A stretch of 64,000 bases of DNA. It comes from Bacteroidaceae bacterium (GTDB taxonomy: Bacteria > Bacteroidota > Bacteroidia > Bacteroidales > Bacteroidaceae). The stretch is from the NCBI GenBank assembly GCA_017962495.1, contig JAGCVH010000094.1, positions 1 through 64,000 of the forward strand. Direction: 5' to 3'. Each line of letters begins with the position of its first letter. The first letter of the stretch is position 1. Below the pieces are notes generated by a model. The model ran no database searches and was not told the DNA's origin. It saw only the letters and a program-made list of their open reading frames with translations. Positions 17,960 to 26,666 of this stretch are shown here, piece after piece. The position numbers and the translations under genes were made by a program.

Positions 17960-19159
17960 ATGATAAACAGGATAATATATCAGATTGTAAAAGTAATCAC
18001 TTCCCTCCTTGTTAGGGAGGGGGTGGGTCTTCTCTTGTTGCTGGCTTTGTTCATGGTGGCCTGCAACGGACATAAGACTCACAAAGGGACTGACGCTGGC
18101 GATACCATCCCGATGCACTATGCCCGCAACCTGATTATGGTACAGCATGACGACTACACCGAAGTCTTCATCCGCAATCCTTGGGACACTACGACGGTGC
18201 TGCACCATTATGTTTTAAGTTCCTCCGACTCCCCTCTTGCCGAGGGACTGAAGGGTGCCACCCTCGTTCGTGTACCTCTGCAAAGGGCGGGCATCTTCAC
18301 GGCTGTTCATTGCGGATTGGTGAAGGAACTGGGACGAGAGTCTGCCATTCGTGGCATCTGCGAGATAGAGTACATCAACATTGCTTCGATAAAGAAGGCC
18401 GTCGAGGAAGGTCGTGTTGCCAATTTCGGAAGTGCGATGGAGCCCACCATCGAGGTCATTATGGATGCTCAACCCGATGCCCTGCTCGTCTCTCCCTTTG
18501 AGAATTCGGGTGGCTATGGACGTGTGGAACGATTGGGAATCCCCATTGTGGAGTGTGCCGATTATATGGAATACAGCCCTCTTGCCCGTGCCGAATGGAT
18601 GCGCTTTTACGGACGTCTGTTTGGAGTGGGCGAGCGTGCCGACAGTCTTTTCGGGGAGGTGGAGCATCACTATACCGCCCTGCGTGACTCCGCTTCGCAT
18701 GTAAGCCATCGGCCCACGCTGATTGCTGAGAAACCTTATGGCGGAGTGTGGTATGTGCCGGGGGGAAACAGTTCTATGGGTGTGCTCTATCGCGATGCGG
18801 GTGCCGACTACCTTTTCAGCCATCGCAAGAAGAATGGCTCGCTGCACCTCTCCATAGAGTCGGTGTTCGAGGTAGGACAGCAGGCCGACATTTGGATTCT
18901 AAAGTACAATCAGCAATCCCCGCTGACGCTCCAGCAACTCACGGCCGACTACCCGCCGTTTGCCCATTTCCGTTCCGTTCAGTCGGGTCGTGTGTATGCC
19001 TGCAATCAGGAGACATCGCGCTTTTATGAGGAAACGCCCTACCACCCCGATCGTCTGTTGAGGAACCTGGTGCAGATATTCCATCCCGAACTTGGAATCA
19101 AGGCAGGGAAAGCATATTTCCAGCCCCTGCCCCTTACCCTTCGCGAGGGGAGGAAGTAA
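17960..19159 (+). CDS. btuF: BtuF-like periplasmic cobalamin-binding lipoprotein
   Basis: A substrate-binding protein of the class III ABC importers (399 residues) expected to carry corrinoid to BtuC. The signal peptide ends MVAC, giving a lipoprotein. The mature protein has the two-lobed pattern, including ESAIRGICEIEYINIASIKK, PDALLVSPFENSGGY and a lobe-linking helix, then GGVWYVPGGNSSMGVLYRDA. The ATG at 17960 was preferred over an in-frame TTG at 17942. One repeat element encodes SLLVREGVG before the hydrophobic core and another covers the stop codon. The next gene is the permease. Confidence 0.85.
   Translation: MINRIIYQIVKVITSLLVREGVGLLLLLALFMVACNGHKTHKGTDAGDTIPMHYARNLIMVQHDDYTEVFIRNPWDTTTVLHHYVLSSSDSPLAEGLKGATLVRVPLQRAGIFTAVHCGLVKELGRESAIRGICEIEYINIASIKKAVEEGRVANFGSAMEPTIEVIMDAQPDALLVSPFENSGGYGRVERLGIPIVECADYMEYSPLARAEWMRFYGRLFGVGERADSLFGEVEHHYTALRDSASHVSHRPTLIAEKPYGGVWYVPGGNSSMGVLYRDAGADYLFSHRKKNGSLHLSIESVFEVGQQADIWILKYNQQSPLTLQQLTADYPPFAHFRSVQSGRVYACNQETSRFYEETPYHPDRLLRNLVQIFHPELGIKAGKAYFQPLPLTLREGRK
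18001..18030. repeat. GC-rich palindromic element in the btuF signal peptide
   Basis: TTCCCTCCTTGTTAGGGAGG followed by GGGTGGGTCT. The arms CCCTCC and GGGAGG pair. It is translated as SLLVREGVGL within the signal peptide of the binding protein. Confidence 0.65.
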
Positions 19160-19160
19160 C
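19121..19160. repeat. GC-rich palindromic element over the btuF stop codon
   Basis: Reverse-orientation family member: CAGCCCCTGCCCCTTACCCT followed by TCGCGAGGGGAGGAAG. It encodes the last residues LPLTLREGRK and includes the TAA at 19157-19159. Confidence 0.6.
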
Positions 19161-19189
19161 GGCTCTCCCACATTCTAACTAAGATAATA

Positions 19190-20242
19190 ATGGACACACT
19201 CAATCAGCAAAACCGTAGATACCCCTCCTGGAGAGGAATGGGGGTGGGGTCATTGTTGGCGCTGCTTACCCTTTTCCTCTTCGTCTTGTCGCTCTATAGT
19301 GGCAGTGTCAGCATCCCGTTTAAGTCCGTCACCGACATCCTTCTCGGGCGTGGCGTTGCCGACCATCCTTCGTGGCAGTACATCGTCATGGAGAATCGCT
19401 TGCCTCAGGCCATCACGGCATTGCTTTCGGGCGCGTCGTTGGCCGTAAGCGGATTGTTGTTGCAGACGGCATTCCGCAATCCTCTTGCTGGTCCATCGGT
19501 ATTGGGCATCGACAGTGGCGCCCATCTCGGAGTGGCTTTAGTGGTGTTGGTGGCGAGTGGTTCCATGACTACGGGCACCCTCACCCTGAGTGGTTTCGCC
19601 TTGGTCATTGCCGCTGCGCTTGTGGGCGCTTTGGCGGTTATGGCCGTGCTCTTGTTCCTGAGTCGTTTGCTTCAAAACAATGTGATGCTGCTCATCGCGG
19701 GTATGATGGTCGGGTATATTGCCAGCAGCATGATCAGCCTGCTCAACTTCAAGGCGACTGCCGAAGGCGTCCACGCCATGACGCTTTGGGGTATGGGTTC
19801 CTTTGCCAGTGTTTCCCTCGACAGGTTGCCCTATATGGTTGGAATATGCCTGTTCGGGTTAGTGCTTTCCGTCCTCCTTATCAAGCCCCTCAATGCCCTC
19901 CTCCTTGGCGACAACTATGCGCGCAATCTGGGCATCAGCATCACGCGCACGCGCACTCTTCTGCTCTTCACCACCGGCTTGCTCACTGCCGCCTCCACTG
20001 CCTTTTGTGGTCCCATAGCCTTCATCGGTCTGGCAGTTCCTCACATAGCCCGTCTCTTTCTTGGCAGTGCCAATCACCGCACTCTCTTGCCAGCCACCCT
20101 GTTCACGGGCTCGTCGCTGGCACTGGCTTGTAACCTCATCAGCACCTTGCCAGGCGAGGGCGGTGTCATCCCCATCAATGTCATCACTCCCGTCATTGGT
20201 GCTCCCGTCGTCCTTTGGGTAATCCTGCGACTGGAGAAGTAG
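19190..20242 (+). CDS. btuC: BtuC-like cobalamin ABC transporter permease
   Basis: A 350-residue FecCD/BtuC-family inner-membrane permease with about ten helices. Family landmarks include LPQAITALLSGASLAVSGLL, FRNPLAGPSVLGIDSGA and the cytoplasmic coupling stretch FCGPIAFIGLAVPHIARLF. It pairs with the upstream BtuF. No ATPase gene follows in this operon; the only candidate in the window starts at 39363. A repeat element encodes YPSWRGMGVGS at residues 11-21, before the first helix. Confidence 0.92.
   Translation: MDTLNQQNRRYPSWRGMGVGSLLALLTLFLFVLSLYSGSVSIPFKSVTDILLGRGVADHPSWQYIVMENRLPQAITALLSGASLAVSGLLLQTAFRNPLAGPSVLGIDSGAHLGVALVVLVASGSMTTGTLTLSGFALVIAAALVGALAVMAVLLFLSRLLQNNVMLLIAGMMVGYIASSMISLLNFKATAEGVHAMTLWGMGSFASVSLDRLPYMVGICLFGLVLSVLLIKPLNALLLGDNYARNLGISITRTRTLLLFTTGLLTAASTAFCGPIAFIGLAVPHIARLFLGSANHRTLLPATLFTGSSLALACNLISTLPGEGGVIPINVITPVIGAPVVLWVILRLEK
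19221..19251. repeat. GC-rich palindromic element at the btuC N terminus
   Basis: ACCCCTCCTGGAGAGGAATG followed by GGGGTGGGGTC. CCTCC and GGAG/GAGG can pair. It is translated in frame as YPSWRGMGVGS. Confidence 0.65.
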
Positions 20243-20505
20243 GGGGTAAATGTAACATTTGGAGTCATTGTCTTTTTCTCCACTACCCACGTGCATTCTT
20301 CTCAATCCAAGAGTCGTTACTCCATCTGTGGAGAATCACGCGTAGCGCGTTTCATCATTAAACTTCGTGGCGATGTACAGGGTCTCCGTCTTGCTGAGGG
20401 ATAGCAGGGTCTCATCTCGCCTTTCTTGTCTGTGTATTTAACCAACGGAAAATTCCGTCCGTTAACTTTCACCCTTCTCATTTGTCATTGTCCAGAAAGA
20501 AAAAC

Positions 20506-20536
20506 GTCCCGTGTCCCATCGTCCCATCGTCCCATT
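20506..20536. repeat. 8-bp tandem array GTCCCATC
   Basis: GTCCCGT is followed by GTCCCATC, GTCCCATC and GTCCCATT. An inverted partial copy (AATGGGACGTTGGGAC) occurs at 20703-20718, so the two flank the AT-rich palindrome. Confidence 0.7.
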
Positions 20537-20576
20537 AAGGATTTCGGTGGTATGACAAGAGAGGGGACTTCATAAG

Positions 20577-20612
20577 TTATTATATATATTAATTTATTAA
20601 TATATATAATAA
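20577..20612. repeat. 16-bp perfect AT inverted repeat
   Basis: TTATTATATATATTAA (20577-20592) and its exact reverse complement (20597-20612) are separated by TTTA. It lies in an AT-only tract between inverted 8-bp arrays. It could form a hairpin or cruciform; no role is known. Confidence 0.7.
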
Positions 20613-20803
20613 AATTAGTATACTTATAATATAGTAATAATATCATAATAATATTTACTATTTGTAATCCATTGTCATCAGGGGGAGGCATGGTCAGGTG
20701 CTAATGGGACGTTGGGACGCGGGGGATGTTTTGCACTGTAAGTATCCTTACCGAAAATCACTCCTTATCCTTGTTGAAAATCGCGCCTTATCGATATCTG
20801 AAA

Positions 20804-20835
20804 TTTGCATATGTCAAAGATACTTTGTATCTTTG
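20804..20835 (+). promoter_or_regulatory. orphan promoter TTTG-N20-TATCTTTG with palindromic operator
   Basis: TTTG at 20804-20807 and TATCTTTG at 20828-20835 are 20 bp apart, an ideal Bacteroidota promoter. A perfect palindrome, CAAAGATAC-TTT-GTATCTTTG (20815-20835), overlaps the -7 box. No credible reading frame follows; the transcript would run into a hairpin (20920-20937) and the dispersed repeat. Confidence 0.6.
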
Positions 20836-20945
20836 CATTAGGTTCGAAGGTCGGAAGACAATTGTTCGGTGCGTAACGAATGAGCGTTCGATGACACGAG
20901 AATCTAAGGGCCCTTAAGCGCGATGCAACGGCATCGCTAATGAAT

Positions 20946-21112
20946 CGCTTGGCATCTGCGAAGCAGGGACGCGTTCTTTTAGTCGCTTCGCTTGGTAAAA
21001 GCATCGCAAGCGCTGAGCGGCGTAGCAAAGCGGAGCAAGAATGAAGAGTGAATCGCTCGGCGACGCATGGAGACGCGTTCTTTTAGTTGCTTCGCTTGGT
21101 AAAAGCATCGCA
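20946..21112. repeat. dispersed ~100-bp repeat, two copies
   Basis: GACGCGTTCTTTTAGTCGCT (from 20968) recurs from 21072 with one change, each followed by TCGCTTGGTAAAAGCATCGC. The same sequence appears in reverse orientation at 58091-58240, including the flanking CGCT(C/T)GGCATCTGCGAAGCAG. It encodes no recognisable protein. Confidence 0.75.
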
Positions 21113-21249
21113 CAGCCCTCGCTTCTTGCGTTCCGTTGGAGCTCAGGCGAACAGGTTCGGAGTCTCCGCAGAGTTGCATTTGCAATGAGGAAAAAGAGTA
21201 AAGAGTAAATTAGGTTCTCTCTCTTGTGCCTTAGAATGTCTGCAAGGAC

Positions 21250-22470
21250 CTATCTGTTGCGACTGGTGGCAGTCTCTCGATTTACCTTGCATACGGCCTC
21301 CAGCAGCATGCACGCCGTGAGTTGGGGTGTCAGGGCAGAGGGCTGCTCGGAGGGCTGAGGCTGACGCCAGCGCCCGCCGTAGAGATGGGTTCGGGGATTG
21401 ATGCCCTGACGGGTCATTACCGTTGCACTCTGTCGGAGATAGTCGGTCAGTTCACGACGAACAGCGTCGTTCAGGTCGGGCAAGACAATGAGGTTTGCCA
21501 GATAGCGGAAGAATATGCCGTGGAAGAGTCCACCGTCGCCCTCTGTGGCATCGGGCAAGACGCCATTGTTGCGCCTACTCATCTGGCCAGTGGTGTAGCG
21601 GGCGGTCAGTATGGCATCGTCTAACAGCGACTGCAGTCCTGTCAGTCGATACAACTCTACTGCTGCACCGATGAAGGTGCCTTGGTTGTAGCTTAGGCTG
21701 AAACGTCCCAGTTTTCCTTCTAGGTCCATATTGTCATAAATGGCTCCGTTCTCAGCGTTCCATAGGTGCTTGCGTTCCCATTGGTAAATCTTGTTTGCCT
21801 CGTCCTGATATTCCAAGGCGGTTTTGTTCTTTTCATAGGACGCATCTATGTGGGCAAACTGTGCTAAGCGAGCAGCAATGATGGCTGCGGGACCATTTGA
21901 ACAGGCGTTTTTCGAGGGGGCGATGTCCGTTTTCCATGTTATGCCTCCGTGCCAAGGCTCCTCGCTTTCCGGACTCCACTGTGTCCATATCCAGTCGGCA
22001 TACATTTGCCGTGCCTTGTTCAGATAGCGCACTTCGCCCGTAGCCTCATAGATGCGGATGAGGGCGAGACAGTGCCACTCCATGTCATCAACATAAGCGT
22101 TCCACCAGTAGTCGCCGCGCCTTGCCCCTCGCTGCGCATCGAAGTTGAAGCGTGGCATTCCCTGCCACCAAAGCTCGTAGAGCCGACTGAATTTCTTTTT
22201 TCCGGTGCGGACGAAAGCGTCAGTGAGAACATCGGCAGCATGAGCCTGCGGCCAGTAGTCGCCAGTGCTCATATCGGCCTGTTGGCTCATTTTGTTAAAA
22301 AAGTATCGGTCGGGGGTGTTCTTGAAGCTGGCACCCCAAAAGTTCTTGATGAGTGCTTTGTCCAGCTTGTCGGCCCATTGTATGGCCTCTTTCTCTGTGA
22401 GTTGGGCGTGCTGTGCCGACAGGATGAGAGCAAATAGCAGACACGAAACAGTCAGTGCGATTCTTTTCAT
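21250..22470 (-). CDS. GH76 family alpha-mannanase-like secreted enzyme
   Basis: A 406-residue protein with a signal peptide ending near LILSAQ. It has the alpha/alpha-barrel pattern of GH76, the family of endo-alpha-1,6-mannanases. The adjacent aspartates of NAYVDDMEWHCLALIRIYE fall at about D128/D129, as in family catalysis. HGGITWKT, CSNGPAAIIAARLA and SYNQGTFIGAAVELYRLTG are further GH76 segments. It is the last gene of the minus-strand cluster, 12 bp after the GH76-GH97 fusion, which also begins with a GH76 domain. The actual linkage cut is not known. Confidence 0.85.
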   Translation of the reverse strand: MKRIALTVSCLLFALILSAQHAQLTEKEAIQWADKLDKALIKNFWGASFKNTPDRYFFNKMSQQADMSTGDYWPQAHAADVLTDAFVRTGKKKFSRLYELWWQGMPRFNFDAQRGARRGDYWWNAYVDDMEWHCLALIRIYEATGEVRYLNKARQMYADWIWTQWSPESEEPWHGGITWKTDIAPSKNACSNGPAAIIAARLAQFAHIDASYEKNKTALEYQDEANKIYQWERKHLWNAENGAIYDNMDLEGKLGRFSLSYNQGTFIGAAVELYRLTGLQSLLDDAILTARYTTGQMSRRNNGVLPDATEGDGGLFHGIFFRYLANLIVLPDLNDAVRRELTDYLRQSATVMTRQGINPRTHLYGGRWRQPQPSEQPSALTPQLTACMLLEAVCKVNRETATSRNR

Positions 22471-22482
22471 ATTCTTCTTTAT

Positions 22483-25400
22483 TTATTTGATGATGAACTT
22501 CCGTGCGAAGGAACGGGCATTGACGCTAAGACTGGCGATGACGAAACCGCGAGCCTCCGTCTTGACTCGTGTCTCGCCGGCGCTGACGGGCGTGCTCTGA
22601 AGAATGCGGCCATTGGCGTCGAAGAGGGTCAGCACACCGCTGTCGAGGGTGGAACATACGATGTATCCGTTTTCCAGGTGGAGAGCCTGTTCCACGGTAG
22701 AGAGCGCTGTTCGGGGATCGAGCACGCCATCGATTATTTCCTGAGTAGCACGGGTGGGTGTGATGGTGATCTTGTCAAGGTCGGGTGCCGTGCCGTCGTC
22801 GCAACCGTAATAGATGCGGTTGGTGCCTTTCTTCAGCTGGACATAAATGGTCTTCATGCCCATGACGAGCCCCTTCGAGCGGTCATAGTCATCGCGAGTG
22901 TGGAACTCATAGTATGCCTTGTCACCGTCTTCCTCGACCTGTATGTAGGCTTTCCTGTCCTCGTCGGGAAGCATGTAATAAAGCGTAAGTGCATATTCGC
23001 CGTCGGCATCGACTTTGACGCTGCGGAACAATGCGCGGGTGGTGCCTTTAAAGCCACTCTTGTAGGCTCCGCCAGAGCAGTGGTCGCTGGATTGGCGTGC
23101 TCCGCTGGTGACGGATTCGGCCTCGTAACTGATAGTGCGCAGATAGGGCCTGTCGGCATCAGTCGTAATGATGATGGTGGCACCACCGTTGGGCTTGACG
23201 CTGACGGAGAGTGTCGTTGCAGATGTTACAGTCCGACGCTGGAAGGCGATGTCGAAGGAGCAGTCTCCGTCGCGATAGATGTACGCCGTATATTCCTTGC
23301 CAGGTTCAAGAAAATCGAGTGGTATGCGGGCGGTGCGCTGGCTCTTGCTGATGGTGGCTACGTACCAGTCGTCTCCGTTGCGGCGGGCCAGTGTGGCAAA
23401 TTTGGTGGGCTCGGCTTCAAGACAGCGCGTCTCGTCCCAAGCTGTGGGAACTTGTCGCAGAACGGGTTCAATGGGGCTGTCGATAATGTTGTCGGGGCAG
23501 TCGATGAGGCACTGGAAACCACTCTCGAAAAGTGTCCATAAGGCAAGTTGGTAGGACCACGTGGTGTAGGGATTCTCCGTGGTGTTGGTGTGGGTCTTTA
23601 ATGAACCGGTTCGCTGTGCCAGCTTCGTGGGTGTGAAGTCCATCGCGCCAATGACGTTGCGCCCAACAACGAGGTTCGCGGCGTGATCGGCCTGATTCAT
23701 GTGGGGTTGGTCGAGCAGGAATTCACCACCGAGCACGGCTTCCATCGTCATCAGGTTCGGGTACGTACGCTCCCATCCTGTGGGTCGCGTGCAACCATGA
23801 AAGTCAACCATGATGTTTGCGGCTGCCGCAGCGCGTAACAGGACCTCATACTTTTTGATAACAGCCTGCTCGTCACCGTCGAAGAAGTCTATCTTCACAC
23901 CCTTTACACCTGCATTTGCCAGCTGGCGGAGTCTGTTCAGGCAGGCACTGTAGCCAGTGGTGAACTTGTTGTTGTGGTACCAGACGATGACATCGACACC
24001 ACGCTCACGGGCATAGGGTACGAAATCCATGAGGCTGAAGTTTCCTTCCCAGCCTTCATCAATCAAGACATACTCCCATCCGAGGTATGCGGCAAGGTCG
24101 GCATAGCGCTTAGCCACGTTGATGTCGTTGGTGCGTTGGCGGTCTTCACCTGCCCAGTTCCAAGCGACTCGGCCTGGACGTATCCAACTGACATCGTCGA
24201 TGGCTGATGTTGGGTTCAGGTCATTTACGAGGGTGCTCTCGACAATGTCCTTTGTTGTGCCTATGATTAAAGTGCGCCAAGCGGAGGCAAAGGGGTAGGT
24301 GATTGTGCTCTTGGGGCCGATGGCGCCATTCGAAATGGTTTGCAGGCGCAGTTGCCCCTCTCTGTCGCCAGCGATGATGCTGCTGGCACCTGTCTCGCCG
24401 TAATTCGCCGCCTCAGTAAGGAGGATACACAGGTCGTCGCTCTTGTGCTGTACCAGCACGGGTTCGTTATAGCCTCGGTTGTTTGTCAAGTCAGACCAGG
24501 CACGCTGATTGTAGTACCAAGTGTAATCATTCGAGTACTCCAGCGATAATGCTTGCTTGAAATCGGTAAAGTTGAATTCTGTGTTCTCGTTCGAAAAGGT
24601 CTTCAATGTGCCGTCTGGCATAACATAGCGAAATGCTACACCGTCGTCATAGATGCGGAACTCAACCGTTAATGGGCCTGCTGTGTTGTCGACGAATGTC
24701 GTCTGCAATTCGGTATAATGGTTGTCGGAGTGGCTCGTCTTGCCGTGTGGCATATCGTAGGGGGCACTTACTTCTGCAGTGTTGTGCTCTGCTATACCAT
24801 CGGAGAAAGTGTTCTTGCCCTCAAAGCCCAACCGTGACGGAGCTATCACGGTCGTTCCTGAATGATAAACCGCATAGTATGCCCGTCCTGATTCGTCAGT
24901 AGTTACCTTTACCTCTAAGTTTCCGCTGGGCGACGTAGCGCTCAGGGCATCATCCATGTTTACCTCTTCATACGAAATCTCTTCTTTTGGACCTACATAG
25001 ACCAGTTCGAACTTGTCGAGGTTGGGGGCATTGTCCGAGGCATTGCCGACAACGATAGTGTTGCTTCCGGCCTGTAGCGTCACATCAACGGATATGTTGC
25101 CTATATTGCTGCCATCCCAACTGTTGGTACTCGGACAGCTGAAGAAGTACTGGTCTGCATCGTTGATGGTAATCTCAAGGTTACGTGCACCGTAAGTCAT
25201 ATAATAGGTAGTCAGCTCGTAAACACCTTCCTGTCCTGCTTCATAATTGAAGGTCAGCGTGTTCCCGTTCCCGACATAGCCTACGCGCTTCCCTCCCGAG
25301 CAACGATTGTCGGACTCCGTTGTGACACTTCCCTTCTTTGTGGTCTCTTCAGCCTCGATGACCATGGGCGCGTAGGTGTCTCCTTCGATGAGCCATCCTT

Positions 25401-26640
25401 GGGCGTAGGCATTAGCCAGTCGGGCATACATCTCAATGTAGCCTGTCTGTCCGAGCGATGACCACTCATCCTGCGTGGCAGTTCCCTTCCAATCATAATT
25501 CATCAGCCCGGTCTCGGCATCGCGGCGTGTTGACCATATGTGGCGCAGCGACTGGCTGAAGGCGTTGAGGTAACGGCGGTTCTCGCTGATGGTGGCGTAA
25601 GCTTCATAACCCCGCATCAAGACAACGATATCGTCGGAATGTGTATTGTTCTCGGTCTTTACCAGTTTGATGGTCTGACCCAAGGGTTCTGACGAGAAGG
25701 TCTCGAACCAACGTCGAAAGGCAGCTGTGGCAATCTTGTCAGCGTGCAGTTTGAATGTTGCTTCGCCTGTGATTCTGTATAGAAGTGACGCAGCGTGGAG
25801 CATCGTACCCGTGGTGTAGGGCGCCTGATACTTGTTGACGACGTTTGTCTCCACGTTGATGTTGTCCCACATGAGCCACGACGATTTGTCGAGCAACGTA
25901 TTGTAAAGCCACTGATAGGTCATTCGGGCGTAGTCGAGATAGGTCTCATCGTTTGTCAATTCATACAGGCGGCAGAATATGATGACGGCAGGTCCGTTGT
26001 TTGCGGTATTCTTGGTCTTGTAGGTATTCGTGTCGTCGGCAGGTGAGTCTTGCCAGTACATGCCGCCTCCGCTTGGAGGATTGTTCTCCAAAAGGCGCCC
26101 AGCCTTGACCATGTATTCGGCCACCATCTTGATGGCGGCAAGGTATGAGTCCTTCGGATCTACTTCGTAGAGGTCAAGCAAGCCGAGTGCCGCCCAGGCA
26201 TTATCATCGAGGAAACGGTGTTGGGTGCCTCCATAGACAGAGTAACCACGAACGCCATTAATGGTGGTGATGTAGTTGGGGAATTTCTCCGCCAAACGAG
26301 TGGCCGCTTGCAGGTAGGTTTCATAACGTTCGGTTCCACTGGTCACCTTTGCCATTTGAGCCAGCGTGGCTAAACCAAATCCCTGTGGCCAGATGGTGGT
26401 ATTACCTGTACCCTTCGCCGCACCGCGCTCATACTTGTCGGACCATTGGTAGTGCTGCGAATCATTGTCGTTGTTCTTGTTCCCATTCTGGTCAAAGAGT
26501 TTTGCCATCGCTGCTGTCATCAGTTCGTCAGCATCGCTGAGGAGTTCGTTGCCGGAAGATGGCTGCTGTGCGTGGCCGATGAGGCTAATAAGTAAGAACA
26601 AGCCAAACGTCAAATGCCTTGAATAACAGAATCGTTTCAT
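22483..26640 (-). CDS. four-domain enzyme: GH76 - CBM35-like - GH97 - CBM35-like
   Basis: A 1385-residue secreted protein with a signal peptide ending GHAQ. Residues about 30-420 form a GH76 domain (D145/D146 in RFLDDNAWAALG; NNGPAVIIFCRLYELT). Residues about 426-549 read as a carbohydrate-binding module (VIEAEE...NLDKFELVYVG). Residues about 562-1160 are GH97, with WNWAGEDRQR, KIDFFDGD (D918) and MTMEAVLG (E967). Residues about 1171-1297 form a second binding module (ISYEAESV...LDKITITPT). A C-terminal tail resembles sorting domains. The Asp at 918 together with HGCTRPTG, where inverting members have Glu, suggests a retaining alpha-galactosidase-type GH97. Two unlike glycosidases in one chain imply a single branched glycan. 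Confidence 0.85.
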   Translation of the reverse strand: MKRFCYSRHLTFGLFLLISLIGHAQQPSSGNELLSDADELMTAAMAKLFDQNGNKNNDNDSQHYQWSDKYERGAAKGTGNTTIWPQGFGLATLAQMAKVTSGTERYETYLQAATRLAEKFPNYITTINGVRGYSVYGGTQHRFLDDNAWAALGLLDLYEVDPKDSYLAAIKMVAEYMVKAGRLLENNPPSGGGMYWQDSPADDTNTYKTKNTANNGPAVIIFCRLYELTNDETYLDYARMTYQWLYNTLLDKSSWLMWDNINVETNVVNKYQAPYTTGTMLHAASLLYRITGEATFKLHADKIATAAFRRWFETFSSEPLGQTIKLVKTENNTHSDDIVVLMRGYEAYATISENRRYLNAFSQSLRHIWSTRRDAETGLMNYDWKGTATQDEWSSLGQTGYIEMYARLANAYAQGWLIEGDTYAPMVIEAEETTKKGSVTTESDNRCSGGKRVGYVGNGNTLTFNYEAGQEGVYELTTYYMTYGARNLEITINDADQYFFSCPSTNSWDGSNIGNISVDVTLQAGSNTIVVGNASDNAPNLDKFELVYVGPKEEISYEEVNMDDALSATSPSGNLEVKVTTDESGRAYYAVYHSGTTVIAPSRLGFEGKNTFSDGIAEHNTAEVSAPYDMPHGKTSHSDNHYTELQTTFVDNTAGPLTVEFRIYDDGVAFRYVMPDGTLKTFSNENTEFNFTDFKQALSLEYSNDYTWYYNQRAWSDLTNNRGYNEPVLVQHKSDDLCILLTEAANYGETGASSIIAGDREGQLRLQTISNGAIGPKSTITYPFASAWRTLIIGTTKDIVESTLVNDLNPTSAIDDVSWIRPGRVAWNWAGEDRQRTNDINVAKRYADLAAYLGWEYVLIDEGWEGNFSLMDFVPYARERGVDVIVWYHNNKFTTGYSACLNRLRQLANAGVKGVKIDFFDGDEQAVIKKYEVLLRAAAAANIMVDFHGCTRPTGWERTYPNLMTMEAVLGGEFLLDQPHMNQADHAANLVVGRNVIGAMDFTPTKLAQRTGSLKTHTNTTENPYTTWSYQLALWTLFESGFQCLIDCPDNIIDSPIEPVLRQVPTAWDETRCLEAEPTKFATLARRNGDDWYVATISKSQRTARIPLDFLEPGKEYTAYIYRDGDCSFDIAFQRRTVTSATTLSVSVKPNGGATIIITTDADRPYLRTISYEAESVTSGARQSSDHCSGGAYKSGFKGTTRALFRSVKVDADGEYALTLYYMLPDEDRKAYIQVEEDGDKAYYEFHTRDDYDRSKGLVMGMKTIYVQLKKGTNRIYYGCDDGTAPDLDKITITPTRATQEIIDGVLDPRTALSTVEQALHLENGYIVCSTLDSGVLTLFDANGRILQSTPVSAGETRVKTEARGFVIASLSVNARSFARKFIIK

Positions 26641-26666
26641 AATACATTATATTTATATATTCATTT

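Larger units (their letters stand above)
20243..21249. other. gene-free, repeat-rich kilobase between btuC and the GH76 gene
   Basis: No supportable protein gene is seen. The stretch holds a short hairpin, ACGGAA/TTCCGT (20445-20458), and an 8-bp array. It also has a perfect 16-bp AT palindrome, a strong promoter with no gene behind it and two copies of a dispersed repeat of about 100 bp. It separates the plus-strand B12 operon from the minus-strand enzyme cluster, which ends here. No transposase or integrase remnant was recognised. Confidence 0.7.

Noticed and set aside
20577..20612. A replication origin at the AT palindrome
   Set aside because: No DnaA-box cluster, replication gene or skew evidence can be seen; only the symmetry is secure.
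20726..20917. A 63-residue protein gene behind the orphan promoter region
   Set aside because: Its start precedes the promoter, there is no ribosome-binding context, and the sequence has no recognisable domain.
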